Source: Sceloporus undulatus (lineage: Eukaryota > Chordata > Lepidosauria > Squamata > Phrynosomatidae). Taken from it: 64,000 bases of DNA. Made by a program: the position numbers and the translations under genes. A model generated the notes under the pieces. That model saw only the letters and a program-made list of their open reading frames with translations. It made no database searches and had not been told where the DNA came from. Below, piece by piece: positions 1-12,317 of this stretch. The stretch spans positions 4,270,500-4,334,499 of the forward strand of contig NC_056524.1 in assembly GCF_019175285.1 (NCBI RefSeq), written 5' to 3'. Each line of letters begins with the position of its first letter. The stretch's first letter is position 1.

Positions 1-215
1 AAGGACCATCTAATACCACCCTCTGCCATCCAGGAATACACGACTGAAGCACTCCTGAAAGATGCCCATCCAAGCTCTGTTTAAAGACTTCCAAAGACTG
101 ACAGTCCACCACCTTTCGTGGCAATCTATTCCACTGTTGAACAGCTCTAACAGTAAAAAGGTGTTTCTCGTGTTTAAGTAGAAGGAACCCTCTAAGAGTT
201 CAGAGTTTATGGCAA
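1..215 (-). repeat. CR1 LINE 3' fragment, old
   Basis: Degraded CR1 C-terminal reverse-transcriptase and tail sequence, reading toward its 3' end on the minus strand. It lies in the last PAAF1 intron. Its first 47 bases recur exactly at 43714-43760. Confidence 0.75.
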
Positions 216-304
216 AACATGGAAGCACTTAGATGCATTTTTATAAATGGGGATAAAATTTTTTAAATACAATAAAACAAGTTATCACATTGAATATGTG
301 TTAC

Positions 305-3300
305 CTTATATACAGGATCACAATCTGGCCCGGTGAGTTCAACAACATGATCAAGGTCTTGCTGCATGATAAAACAGGTTCCATCCCCTGAAAACAAGCA
401 CAGAATGTGATTAAAAACAGCAAACTGTGATTTACTTTCAGAGTCTTAACATTCTGTATGATGAAGTGCCTATATTACTTTTTGCCCACTCAATATTGCA
501 AGACACTGAGAAGTCAAATAAACAGTGGAGTGCAGCATATTTAGCTTGGAAGAGCTCCAGCCAACTCTAAGTGAATGCAGAACAACCCATATATGTATTC
601 CAGAGAGCACAAGGAAGAACAAATATGTTCCTCTTCTTCTTAACACTCCAAAAGGCATGAGAGAGGTAAATCCCAGTTTAATCACACTGGGATTAATTTC
701 AGCATTAAAGAGAGATTAAAGTACATTTAAACCATCCCTCAAATAAAGCGAAAATGGTGAGTAATTGCGTAAATGATTATCACACGCAATTGTGCAAATA
801 AAGTGATTTCAGAAATGCATTGTCACTGAAATCCCAAAAGTAAAAAGATGTGTGTTAATGCTTCTTTGTGACCACTTTATGGTGGGTTTTGTATGACATA
901 TGGAATTGTTTTGTGTAATTATGCAATTTTCCAAGATATTCACGGGATAAACTTCCAATTTCCTTCATGTGATAAACTCCTTAGAAGATTCAGTTATCAG
1001 TAGGATAGTAAAATTAAGCCAAAAAGTCAAACACATCAAGTCTGAACTCTCCCTAGAAGGCAAAATGACTAAACAGAAACTATCCTACTTTGGACAAAAT
1101 GAGATGACATGACTTATTAGAAAAAGGCAATTAGCCTTGGTGAATTTGAAGGCAGTATAGAATCCTAAAGTGTAAAGAGTCATCAAGTTCAACCAGAACA
1201 AGACTCTCCAGCTAAAGCATCCCCAGCAGGTAGTCCTCCAGCCTCTTTTTGAGAATCCATCTGATTCTACGATTCTTTACTGCCTTCAACTTTATTAAGA
1301 ACTATTGCCTTTTTCTAACCAAGTCATGTCATCTCATGATGTCTCAAAAGAGGAATGCAAAAATTCAGTCAAAAAAGCTATAGCCCTGAATTTATACTCA
1401 AGTCAGACTTCTGAGAACTGTGTGTCCTGGAGGTTTCCCACTTAAAAGGTTGCCCTAAGCATAAGTGGACCTAATCGCAGTTAATAACAAAGTGCAAGGA
1501 AACAGGAGCACTACCTTGGCTGGCAATGAATCCATCTTTGTAAGGCATCAGGGAAAGGACAGGTGCTCCTGATCTATGAATAATTCGAACTGGAGCCCTA
1601 GAAAGAGCAGCAAGAAAATAATGGCTATCAAAAAGGGACACTTACGCCAGAACATGTTGGTCAATATTCTCTTTCAATATAAACTTGAGCATATCAAACC
1701 CCTCCTCTGTTATATTTCTTTTCTAGTTTTTATTATCTATTTACATGGTATAATAATAAATTATCCCTTTCCCACCCTTCCCTACCACAGAGAACATTAC
1801 ACGATTCAAATTGTAACCAGACAATTACTATCAAAGACAAATTACCATAGTCAATATCCAATGATAGCTTCCAAAAATATCATACAGTTTAATGGTGGGC
1901 CATGTCTAGAATTTGCATGTGACATCTATGTTATGAACAGATGCCATGTAGTCTTACAGGTGTTTTCAGCTATTTTGCCTCTGACAAGGTGCAGCTTGAG
2001 TGTCAATTTTGCTAACAATGCAAGAGTACAAACTCTGTTTAACCACTGATGTAAGTTTTTTCAAGTCCTTGCTATAAATATCCTTGCTGCATCCAGGAAG
2101 GTAAATCTCTTACATAAGACATTTTCACTTGTTTTATTTGCTCCTTTATTGCTTTTAACAAACACTGCTGGAGCAACACAGGGAGCAGCAACTACACTGT
2201 TTGGGTTATGTGACAGCCACCTTCCACTTCTACTCACTTGGTATTTCTCACATCCAGCTGGTATATATTTCCATCTTGTGCCCCTCCCAGGAAGTAGATG
2301 CTGGAGAGGAATGTACAGCAGTTAAAAGCATCGGAGCCAACGAAAAGAAAAATCTGAAGAAGAGACAAGTCAGAAAATACATTAGATATAAGAGGCTATG
2401 GATAAGAAAAAGAACAGAAGGCAACTGTCATTTCTCTGAAAAGGTAATTGCTGTGTAGGAAAATAACATGCAAAAAAGGCATTGACTAATCCAAGTGTAG
2501 GGGCAGGAATTATGCAGCATTTTTGATGATGAGAGACAGTTTGGTGTAGTGGTTTGAGCATTGGACTATGACTCGGAAAACCAGGATCTGAATCCTCCAC
2601 TCAGCCATGGAAATCCACTGGGTGACCATGGTCAAGTCACACTCTCAGAGGGAGGTAAAAACAAATGCCCTCTCAACAAATCTTGCCAAGAAAACCTTGT
2701 GATAGGGTTGCCTTAGGGCCACCATAAGTCAGAAACCATTTGAAGGCACACAATAACAACAAGATATTGTTTCCTTGCAACGGCTAGCATTCCTCACCAC
2801 TGGCTATGCTGGCTAGGACTGCTAGAGGTAATTCAGCAACATCTGGAGGGCCACAATCCTCTCCCTGACCTAGGACTACATTTCCCTATATCAGCCTGCC
2901 TTTACTATTCTTGGAGGAGGCCTTTCTCTTGGTCCCACCACCATTGTAGGTACATTCGGAGAGGACATGGGAGAAGGCCTTCTTGGGGTTTACTCCCAAG
3001 TTGTAGAACTGCCACCCACATGAGGTTCGGTTGGCGCCCTCTCTGCTTTTTGTTCTGCCAGCTAGCAACAGCTTTTTTTAAAATTTAGACATGGGCTTTA
3101 CCCTTTAATTGGTTCCTTTTAACAAGGGATACAGTGTATTTAGCTTCATTGCTATATTTTAAATGTTTTTAAACTATTCTAAATTAGGGTTTCTACTAAC
3201 ACTTTATTTAATTGTTTTTTCAGTGTCTGTATTGTAAATTGTTTTGGCTGTATGTTGCTTCACTCCATGCTGTAAACCAACTTGGGTCTCACACCGAGAG

Positions 3301-6300
3301 AAAAGCAGAATATAAATTTAATAAATAAACAATAACCTAGTTAGCAGGAGCAAAATTGCTCCCAGCAGAACATACCAGAAAGCTCAGCTGTTTAGCAGAA
3401 AATGTTGCTACTTCTTCTTAGCTTCCATTCAGGTACATTTGTGACCAATGAGAGGTCACAAATTAAACATTATTAAATGTAGTTAAAAAGAAATCTAACC
3501 GGTTGCCTGCTTTGGAGTCCCACGCCCTGCAGTTTTTTGTCCTCTCGAGCCAGCAGCAAGAGTTTCCCTTCTGTTCCAGTTTCACGCTCACCTGTGTTAG
3601 AAAGTAACATCATCAGGATCAGCACCCACAGCGACACCTCAGTTAACTAAGGTCCAAAACACACTGTAGAAATAATCCAGTCTGAGACCGCTTTAAGTGC
3701 CTTGGCTCAGTGTTAGAGAATTCTAGGAATTGTAGTTTGTTGTTGCACCAGAGCTCTCTGACAGAGAAGGCTAAATGTCACACAAAACTACAGTTCCCAG
3801 AATTCCCTAGCACTGAGCCAGGGCAGTTAAAGCAGTCTCAAACTGGATTATTTCTGCAGTATGTCTTGGACCTTAGTCGATGTGCTCCTGGCATGACTTC
3901 TTTAATAGAAAATTTGGTACCAGAGGTAGAAATAACATGGAAAGAACAAGGAGAAGTCAACAAAGAAAATCAGCTCAATATGCTTTAGTAAGCTTTTTAT
4001 TCAAAACTAACAATATGCCCATACGAAATGAAACATCCAGCAATAGCAAGCAATGACATTTACATTTCTATACCGCTTCATAGTGAACTAAGCACTCTCT
4101 GGGGAACTGTATTTACAGGGGCTTGAAACTTCTGCCATGGCAAATGCAACAGCTAGATTGCTGAGTGACACGTGGGGCTTTCTTGGCAAGATTTGTTCAG
4201 AGAGGGTTTGCCTTTGCTGCCTTTGAGGCTGAGAGAGTGTAACTTGCCGAAGATCACCCAGTGGATTTCCATGGCCATGCAGGGATTTGAACCCTGGTCT
4301 TCTAGTCCAACCCTCAAATTAGTTCACCATGCTGGCTCATTACCTCTGCCTGCCCATGGACTGAGATCTGCTGGGAGGGCCTATCTATGTCACATAAGCG
4401 GGAGCACTAAAGCACTCAAGCCACTACACCACACTGGCCCTATGTGATTACTTACTGGGTACTTTTTCAGGTAAGCCCAGGTTTAAGGTGTTGTCAGCTT
4501 CACTCAAAGCAATACCATTCACAGGGGCACCACAATCAGCCACTACGCCTAGGCAGGCCGATCGCCCACAATCCCAGAGGCGGGCAGTGCCATCCCGAGA
4601 GCTGGAGACCACATTCCTTCCTCGATCCACGATGGCTGTGTCCAGGATTCCTAGAAAAACAGAATAATCAATATTAGGAAAAGAAACCACTGTTTGGCTC
4701 TCAAGGAAAACACCCAGCAACTGGAAGTTTCTGACTTTATGCAGATCATTTACTTGATAGTTTGAAATGATCCATTATCATCTTCTCAGCTGCAGGTGGG
4801 GAGCTGGAGAGGTGGAGATCTGTACATCTGAATTGGGCTTTGGAGGTCCTCAGCAACCAAACCAAGCAATAAGAACAATTCCACCAAACACACACACACC
4901 AGGTTTGCTTTCATGGTGATGACCAGCACAGTTTGGCAGCTTAACCCTGAATGAGCAACACTAGTTTCTCCATCCAGCTTGAGGATTTCAGCAGAAACAG
5001 TTCCACAGTTGGGTGGCAGGGATCATTTCCCAGCTCCGGTCTGATGAAAAAGGCTGGGATGAACTCTGATGCTTGCCAGACAGTGATGGAAAACTCACCA
5101 TGGCATGAGGGAATGGTGAGTCCCTGAAACTGACACTCCTTTCAAGGTTCTGAAAGACACTTCACTCATACTCCATTCAAGAACATGGACTATTCATTAT
5201 AAAGTATAGTACTACTCTGTAAAGCATTAGTTCATCCTCTGGTTAGAGGAGAAATTTCTCCAATAGAATAATTCAGGAGCTATGAGAGCATGGTCACAAT
5301 ATCTCTCTATCCCTCACGTACTCTGAGTAGAACTGAAACAATAGGATCACAGGAAAGAGGACAAGGCAGCTTGACAGATATGCAAGGCAGAGATCTCACA
5401 GTCTGGGGCAGGTCAGAAAAAATCGTATTACTTGATCTAGGACTGTGGAACAGGATTATACCCTCCAACATTTCACAGACTAAAACTGGGAGAGATGTAG
5501 CCAAGCAAAACCAGTGTCATCAAAATGGCAAAAGCTGTTAATGAGGAAGGACAGACAAGCTAGCAGAGGCTGCAGCAATATGCTTTTGCCTGAGCCAACT
5601 GGGAAGGGCAAGATTCTACACTTTTTTCTCCTGCTTTGCTCATGGAGCACAGACTACTTTTGTACTTTGAATTCAGTTTGCAACATTTGAAGTAAGCTGA
5701 GGACAAGAGGAGAGAGAAACTAATTTTAGAAGCAACTGGAAAAGAGGGAGAAAAGAGGATTAATCAGGCCTGTCTCTGGCAAATTGGGAAATGGCCCAGG
5801 GTGGGCCCAATAGGCAGTGGAAATCCCCCCAACCTACTAGAGGGCATTTTAGGACAAAAATGTTTTGTTTAATTGTTTGGCCCCTGCTTGGGGACCTCCA
5901 AACATGGTAGAAATGCCCCCCACACTTCCTAGAGGACTTTGGCGGGGGCATTTGGAGCAACAAAAATATTTTTGGCAAAAAAATGTCTTTACTTCCTAGG
6001 GCGCCGCACGCAGCCCATGACCCACACTTTGCCAACCTCCGTTTAAAGCTCAAACACCCATGTCTTCAATCAGACACTGCAATTGCATTTATTTCCACTG
6101 TTACATTTTTGTACCTGCTTTGTGGCCCTGAAATGTTGCAGCACAGCTGCCATCTTCTGCCGACCAGATCTTTAGCTGGGCATCCATCCCCCCACTCAGG
6201 ATCACAATGCCTGATGGAAAAAATCTGCAGCAGTTCACGTCGTACACATGGCCTACCAAATGCCTCTGGGAAGGCAAAATAATTAGTTGACAGTGACACA

Positions 6301-9300
6301 GTTACAAGCTTTGCCTAATTCTCTCTTATTTTAGGAAGCAACAAACACCAACTGAGTAGTCCAAGACACTGGCTAGATGATAGTGAAGCTTTAGAGTGCC
6401 TTAGATCTCTCAGTTGCTTTTGTTTCTGAGCAGAAATAATCACGAAGGCCTAAATCCATTCATATTTAGCATCTAACAGGTGACTCAAGGGCTCTGGTCC
6501 CAACCAGAGCAGAGCTACTGAAACAACCATTGAATGGCAAGTCAACACTTACATGAATCCAACTTTCAATGGGTCTACTTTAAGTGGAACTAACGTTGAT
6601 TTAGACCTGATGTTCTAGCTTTGATTGAAGCTAATACAGTTTGGTTATTTGAAATGTAGCACTGGGGAAGAGCTCTACAGATACCATGGACTGATAAAAA
6701 GACCAACGAGTGTGTCTTAGAACAAATCAAGCCTGAAGCCTCCCTAGAAGCTAACATTAATAATCTGAGGCTGTTGTACTTTGGAAACATCATGAGAATG
6801 CATGAATCACTGGAAAAAACAATAATGCTTCCTAAGGGGGAAGACAGGATAGAGGAAGGCTGCATTGCAAGTAGATGGACTCAGCCAAGGAAGCCACAGC
6901 CCTGAGTTTGCAAGACCTGAGTAAGTCTGTTTATAACAGCGTGGTCTTCAGTTCTCTCATTCATAGGGTTGCCATAAGTCCAAGTTGGCTTGATGACAAT
7001 TAATAACAACAAATACAATCTAGGTGAATAACTGACATTATTTACAATCAGGATTCAAAGCTCTTTGACACCTAATACTCATCTTAATACTATATTCACT
7101 ACAGAGTAAAGACTGGCACTCATGCTATTGAGATCACCTTTTCCAAAACTGTTTTGAAAAAAATATTCCTATAAACAGAAAATGAGCATGTCAGAGAGAT
7201 ACGTTCTAATGCAGCTTTCTTCTGACAGATTTCTCTATGTGAACTCCTACTCATGATCATGAGGACACTGCTGCTAAATCCACTATACAGAAATCAGTCA
7301 GCCTTGGGGAAGGATATGGGAAAGAGAACAGATAAGCTCTTGAATTCCGGCAGAACCAGTCACAATGTTTGGGATTGTTTCTGATGTGGAGAAGGTTAGT
7401 TGATTCTCAGCAGAGTCAAAAGCAACCAGATCCTTGGATTTCTTTAGGAATAGCTGGTTACAATAAATTAATTTCCCTACAAGCAAGATGTTTAAAGTGT
7501 GGAACAGTTTAGTTAGGTTAAGTATCAGAAACACTTTCCAGGGCACAATATACAGACACAGACACATACACACATATATCGATATTTATCAGATACTGTA
7601 GTTACGTTCCCTTTCCCCCCAAGGAAAAGTGTTTTTCCAACACCCTCCTTCTAGTCCTCAAACTCTTTTTAAAGCTCTTGAGCCGAAATAGCAGTTTGAG
7701 AAAGAGATGGATTGGTTAAACATTTGGATTTTCTAGACTTTGTAGATTCTAAATCCCCCCCCAGCAATAAATCTGATTCTTACTCTTATTTCTCCGTTTG
7801 AAGCCTGCCAAATTTTCATAGTCCCATCAGCACTGGTTGACACTCCAAGTCCGCCACCACTAGAAATGTCGAGGCACGTGATCTAAAACAGAGAGGGAAG
7901 GTGGGGTGGGGGACACAATTACAAATGACAAGAGCCCATAGCAAACAGGCTAAAAGGTATTTATTTTGATAAACCCGTTCCATATGTTATGTGCTTTCAA
8001 ATTGTTTTCACCTTATGGTAACCCTAGAGTGACCCTATCATGGGATTTTCATGGCAAGATTTGTTCTGGGGTGTGGATGAGAGAGAGATTTGCCTAAGGT
8101 CACCCAATGGGTTGCCAAGGCTGTGCAGGGATTTGAACCCTGGTCTCCACAGTGGTAGTCCAACACTCAAACCACTAGACCACACTGGCTCTACTAACTC
8201 ATAGAATACAGGTTTTTTTCAACCAAATCAAATGATTTTTATAATTTTTGTAATTAAGACAGACTTTGGCAGGATGGCTGCATTAATGTTGCACATACAG
8301 TGAAGAAGACCAATGAAGACAGAAGTAAAATTCCAGGTCTCCCAATTTCAACTTTGTAAGAACAAAGCTATTTACAAGCTGTTGTGTGTGTGTTTTTTTT
8401 AACTGCTTAATTCTGTTGACCCAAGTTCCAGCTTTATTCAATGTCAGCTCATTTCAAATCACACTGAAAAAACACTTACACTTTTTTGATGAACTCTACA
8501 GAAGGAAGTGTAGGGTGCCAGAAATTTGGTGCATGCATTTTCACAAGGGCAAGAGACAAGTAGACTTTTCTACAGCAGGCAAGAGAGAAAAGAAAATATT
8601 AACATTTATGAAAAACAAATAATCTACAAAACAATCTGGTGCAAAATTCTAAACAAGAAAGTCAAAGAGACGCAATTAGTCTTGATTCCCCTCCCCTCAA
8701 GAGTAGCTACCTCCTACTACCAGTAGCTGGTGAATATGAGTTAGAGGATGCTACTGTGGGGGTAGAATTCAGAGCAATAGCTATGTTAGACTGAAATATC
8801 AGTATGCAAAGGCATGGAGAAGCTAGAGCATGTCCAGAGGAAGGCGACCAAAATGGCGAAGGGTCTGGAAACCATTTCTTATGAGGAGAAATGTAGGGAG
8901 CTGGGTATGTTTAGCCTGGAGAAGAAATGGTTAAGGGGTGATGTTTAAATATTTGAAGGGGTGACACACTGAGGATGGAGCAAACTTGTTTTCTGCTGCT
9001 CCAGAGAACAGGACACATAACAATGGATTCAAACTAGAGGAAAAGTGATTTCATCTAAGTGTTAAGAGGAGCTTCCTGACAGTCAGAGCTGTTTGACAGT
9101 GGGAGAGGTATCTCTCTCATGGGGTTGCCACAAGTTGAAGTCCACTCAAAGGCATTTAACAACACAAAATGCAACATAGACCACAAGAGTAAATTCTGGC
9201 CTATATGTGGCAACCAGACATGATATGGCTGGCTTATTTCTTTCTATTAACAGCCATCCTGCCCTTCAATGTACAGATGGAAGTGACAGTACCTTTGTTA

Positions 9301-11130
9301 TTTCACTGACAGAAAATCCTTCAGAGGCTGTGATTTCAGGAATTCCGTCTGAGTTGATCCCCTGAGAAGTCAGTGTGCCATAGAGAGTAGGTTTCCCTGG
9401 ATCGCAGCAACAAAAAGAGGAAGACGGTGAGTTAAGCACTGTAAGGAAGCTACAGGGACATATTTGTTTTTTCATGTTAAAAAAGCACTTGAAGATTATT
9501 ACTACTACTATTAGTATATTTCTAACCCACCCTATGTCAAATATCTCATCATATAAAAGGAACATCCAGTCAGCTTAACTTGCTGGGATGTAAAGCGCCA
9601 TTTGAACATTTCCAGTTCATGTGGACCAGACATGCCCATACCTATCACATGCTTCTCAGATCACAGTAATCCTTACAACAGCCCTGTAAGGTAGGCCAAT
9701 ATTGTCACTTTAGAGTAGATCTACAGGAGAAAATGAAAGAAGCAGGAGGATTACACTGAAAATGTTCCAAGGGATGAAGTATAACATAGTTCAAGTGTTT
9801 TTTTGCTTTTTTAAAAGCCAGTCTTCTTTGCTTCCATGCCTCTAACAGAAGCCTATCTTACAGAAATGTGAAACATAAAGCTTTCTCTGTGGAAAACATT
9901 CACATAGTTTCCATGAGGCAGGCTATTCTTAGAAGCAGAAAAGCAGGGCTATGAAAGGGTGGGAAGAACCAGCTTTTCTGTAGCCACTCATTTGGTTCGA
10001 CTGGAGGTGTGAGTGCCTCACAACAATGCCACTCCTGCTATAGACATTTACAGGAGAGTAAGCCCCCTTGCAAACACAGTGGCTTATTTCTGAATAGACT
10101 TGCACTGGATTAAATGGTCAAGATCTCAGATAGGCCCTGGTGAGATCACCTGGCAATTCAATGCTCCCCAAGTAGTTCTGCTAGGTTTGCTGTGTGATGC
10201 TCACCTTGAGAGTGATATGAAACCCTTAAAAGGCAACAGCAGGCCTTGAGCAACTAAATGCTTATTTTATATGGGGTATTTCTACTGCTTCTATTGTTGT
10301 TTCAAATTGTGTGGAGTGCTTCAAGGACCTTGGTTTATGAGACAGTACAGAAATACCATAAGCAAAGGGGTTCAGGTCTGCCTAAACATTAGGAAGCACT
10401 TCTCTACTCTAAGATCTGTTCAGCAGCGGAAGAGATTGCTTTGAAAGAAAGATGGTGGTCCCTCTGTCTTTGGACGACTTTGGCAGAGTTTGGATGGCAT
10501 CTTTAGTAATGCTGTAGTTGTGTATAAGAGTTTGGACTTCATGATGATGATGATGATGATGATGATGACGGATGGTCCTTATTGCCTGTTCCATCTCTCA
10601 GGTGCGATGGTCCTAGGGCTGCTCACCTGGGCTCCTGCAGCTCAGCCAGGCCTCCTCCTCGTTCTTCCTACAAAGGCAACAAAAGCCCCGTTACTCTGAG
10701 TAAAGCTGCTGTTTCCACAGGTGTTTGTAAATGGTTTGATGTACTCAGCCTCCTGTGACCCTCGCTAAGGAGAAAGAAAGAAGGGCCAAAGCGCGGTTTG
10801 GGACCCTGGGAACTGGAGTTTGTTGCGGCCCCAGAGAAGGCTTCCCAGAATTCCCTGGCAGAGCATTGAGCCCCAGGGCAGTTGAAGCGGAATGAAACTG
10901 GATTAATGGGGGATACCTGAATAGCTGGAAAGGAAGAGGGGGAACCTTATGGAAGGGGCACCTGAATGGGGGAAGGACCAAGCCGAGGGACGAGGCGGGG
11001 AGGGAGGGAGGCGGGGTCCCCACCGGAGGGCCTGCTCCCAGTCGCCCTGGATCCGGAGCACGGCGGCGGCGGCGGCGGAGGGGGGAAAGGCCTCGGACCC
11101 CGACGACGACGACGACGAGGAGGACGCCAT
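305..11130 (-). CDS. PAAF1: Proteasomal ATPase-associated factor 1, exons 1-11 of 12
   Basis: WD40-repeat protein, counterpart of yeast Rpn14, known to bind proteasomal ATPase subunits and restrain 26S proteasome assembly. Coding exons in transcription order: 11130-11024, 10667-10627, 9396-9293, 8569-8480, 7882-7784, 6265-6115, 4650-4456, 3591-3500, 2353-2238, 1597-1515 and 387-305. All have AG/GT borders and compatible phases, giving 387 codons. Landmarks matching the remembered human protein are LRIQGDWEQALR (exon 1), KFLAPYTSFCRVHQKS (exon 4), WD endings MKIW (W139), LKIW (W181) and ARLW (W223), and GSDAFNCCTFLS (exon 9). The start at 11130 sits in a strong context (AAGATGG). The N-terminus has about 20 more residues than human, mostly Ser and Ala tracts. 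The final exon is not between base 1 and 305; a perfect in-phase match lies at 38548-38625. Identity is very secure; exon edges are inferred by eye. Confidence 0.96.
1094..1341. repeat. Inverted repeat, about 70-base arms
   Basis: Arms 1094-1167 and 1267-1341 are imperfect inverted copies sharing AGATGACATGACTT and AGAAAAAGGCAAT. Looks like a palindromic MITE in a PAAF1 intron; family not identified. Around it, 390-1510 shows no other clear feature. Confidence 0.6.
2536..2762 (+). repeat. tRNA-headed SINE with Bov-B-type tail (Sauria-like)
   Basis: Starts with a tRNA-like head (GGTGTAGTGGTTTGAGCATT) and ends with a Bov-B-like tail, CCATAAGTCAGAAACCATTT, followed by AACAACAA. Typical of squamate SINEs mobilised by Bov-B LINEs. 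Confidence 0.85.
3070..3330 (+). repeat. LINE-like retroposon 3' tail
   Basis: AT-rich stretch ending in a tail that recurs in this window (GCAGAATATAAATTTAATAAATAAA). Probably an L2-like LINE or derived SINE end; family uncertain. Confidence 0.45.
3650..3892. mobile_element. Palindromic MITE (GGTCCAAAACACACTG ends)
   Basis: About 240 bases with long inverted arms: AGGTCCAAAACACACTGTAG on the left and its complement on the right, and ACAGTTCCCAGAATTCCCTA matching its mirror near 3718. At least five more copies or halves occur in the window. A TA target duplication is possible (TA|AGGTCC..GGACCT|TA). Confidence 0.8.
4165..4440 (-). repeat. Sauria-like SINE with a second SINE head
   Basis: Minus-strand SINE: a body piece (CTTGGCAAGATTTGTTCAGA), then the box-B-like GGATTTGAACCCTGG, and another tRNA-like head ending near 4440 next to PAAF1 exon 7. 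The stretch 4660-6110 otherwise shows no clear feature. Confidence 0.7.
6590..7015 (+). repeat. Bov-B (RTE) LINE 3' fragment
   Basis: Matches the decayed C-terminal reading frame and tail of Bov-B: CTCCCTAGAAGCTAA, TTGTACTTTGGAAACATCATG and the tail GGTTGCCATAAGTCCAAGTT followed by AACAACAA. Lies in a PAAF1 intron. Confidence 0.75.
7980..8205 (-). repeat. Sauria-like SINE
   Basis: Minus-strand copy with the Bov-B tail near 8010 and the tRNA-like head near 8190 (AAACCACTAGACCACACTGG). Between PAAF1 exons 4 and 5. Confidence 0.85.
8795..9170 (+). repeat. CR1 LINE 3' fragment joined to a Bov-B-like tail
   Basis: Carries the decayed CR1 motif for LEHVQRKATKMAKGLE and the characteristic CTCCAGAGAACAGGACAC. 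Ends in a Bov-B-like GGGTTGCCACAAGTTG tail with AACAACAC. Plus strand, in a PAAF1 intron. The remainder 9400-10620 of the intron is otherwise plain. Confidence 0.7.
10541..10568. repeat. (ATG)n microsatellite
   Basis: Nine ATG units in the PAAF1 intron next to exon 2. It creates spurious poly-Met and poly-His reading frames. Confidence 0.95.
10810..10905. repeat. Decayed half of the AAACACACTG-type MITE
   Basis: Contains CCAGAATTCCCTGGCAGAGC, GGGCAGTTGAAGCGGAATGA and AAACTGGATTA, the arm typical of the MITE at 3650. In PAAF1 intron 1 close to the promoter. Confidence 0.55.
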
Positions 11131-11131
11131 C

Positions 11132-11143
11132 TTAGTCCGCCAT
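11132..11143 (-). other. Four-codon upstream ORF before PAAF1 start
   Basis: ATG GCG GAC TAA on the minus strand, ending one base before the PAAF1 start codon. Both ATGs have the same AAGATGGCG context. Ribosomes may initiate at either or re-initiate. It applies only if transcription starts upstream of 11143. Confidence 0.5.
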
Positions 11144-11149
11144 CTTAGG

Positions 11150-11290
11150 CTCCTCCTCCGTCCTCCTCGTCCCAGGGAGCGAGCCAGGCCCCAGGCCCAG
11201 GCCCCGTCTGTCTCCTCCGGGCCCGACGACGAAGAAGGCAGCGCCTGAGGGAGAAGGAGGGCCAGGCCTGGCAGGAAGGAAGGAGGAGAG
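11150..11290 (+). other. COA4: COA4 non-coding first exon (approximate start)
   Basis: Ends at a clear donor, GGAGAG|GTAAGG (exon end 11290), matching the acceptor CCCTTCCAG that precedes the coding exon at 12308. The 5' end is not visible and 11150 is an estimate. The exon is GC-rich and has no usable start codon in frame with COA4. Confidence 0.5.
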
Positions 11291-11334
11291 GTAAGGAAGG
11301 GGTTGCCATGGCCCTCTTGGTTCTTGCCCAAAGG

Positions 11335-12155
11335 CCCTGGGTTGCCAGGATTGTCCACTAAAACCAGGGACAGAATGTAGGACAAATTCGAGACCAAAGT
11401 GAAGGACAAAACTCATCCCAAAATGGAGGACACTTCAGGTCCCCCTTAAAGAACCCTAAGATTTAAGGTTTCTTTAAGTGAACTCCGATTGACTTGAGCC
11501 TGGATGCCCCAGAAGGCCTTTCCGCCTAAGGCCTCTTCCTTCTGCCCAGGGCTGCCCCCCCAGAAGCCCAGGCCAGATACAACCTTCCCTCCCTCCCTCG
11601 CTCCCTCCTTTTGGTGCAGCAGCAGATCGTGCGAAAGAGCCATTGCTCTACTACCCTCTTGACTGTGCTTTAAGCCACTTCTAGTTCTCTCCCTGCTCAG
11701 GAGGAGGCTCTATCCGGATCTCTTAGGCTGAGCAGGGGCTGGATTCGGCGGCCCATGAGGCCCCTTCCAACTCCACCATTCTCTCCCTAGAAGCTAAAAT
11801 CACTAAACTGAGGCTCTTGTCCTGTTAGAAGACTTGACTCACTGGAAAAGACAGTCAGGCCAAAGAAGAGAAGATGAAGAGGCAATATGATGATAGCCTT
11901 GTTGAGCTATTTCCAGAGGGAGCAAGAGACTAGGACCCAGAGCAATGGCTGCAAGCTCCAGGGAAAAGTCTCTTCAGCCGTGGAACAAATGTGGAGTCTA
12001 CTCAGCTCAAAATGTAGGACATTTAAGGTCCACCATTTTTCTTCAATGTCTTACATTTTGGGCTGAGTTTTGTCCTGCAGTTGTCCTACAGTTTGGTCTT
12101 GAATTTGTTCCACATTTTGTCCCTGGTAAAAGTGGACAATTATGGCAACCCTAAG
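11335..12155. repeat. Split GGGTTGCCA-type MITE in the COA4 intron
   Basis: Two arms, about 11335-11450 (GGGTTGCCAGGATTGTCCAC, then GGACAGAATGTAGGACAAAT) and 11990-12155 (CTACAGTTTGGTCTTGAATT, then TATGGCAACCCTA), are inverted relatives of one another and of the compact copy at 36660-36868. Between them lie a possible CR1 tail (about 11700-11790) and a Bov-B-like piece (11790-11900). Confidence 0.6.
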
Positions 12156-12317
12156 TCTGGCCATCTTGTCCCAGGGAGCGCTTGGCTCCCTGTGAGATCC
12201 TGCATGCAGAAGGGGCTTGGTAGGTACTGTCTTGAGCCACAGTCATGTCGAAATATAAAGCTCCTTCCACCTTCTTGATTGTTATCCTATCTCACTGTCC
12301 CTTCCAGATCCCTCAAT

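Larger units (their letters stand above)
10940..11290. promoter_or_regulatory. Shared CpG-rich promoter of PAAF1 and COA4
   Basis: A short GC- and CpG-rich block between the divergent genes PAAF1 (minus, start codon 11130) and COA4 (plus). A near-consensus YY1 site, CCGCCATCTT, lies at 11137-11146, and a second related ACGCCATCTT lies at the PAAF1 start codon. No TATA box is evident. COA4 must begin within or next to this block because its non-coding first exon ends at 11290, so the two 5' UTRs probably abut or overlap. Confidence 0.7.

Noticed and set aside
1576-2049. 157-codon plus-strand frame in a PAAF1 intron
   Set aside because: Begins antisense to a PAAF1 exon, then runs through AT-rich intron; no domain, no codon bias, no splice context.
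2536-2640. tRNA-like sequences, here and in other SINE heads
   Set aside because: They are the tRNA-derived heads of SINEs, with Bov-B-type tails and no proper cloverleaf; not tRNA genes.
10409-10699. Poly-His and poly-Met frames
   Set aside because: Products of the (ATG)n microsatellite read in both directions.
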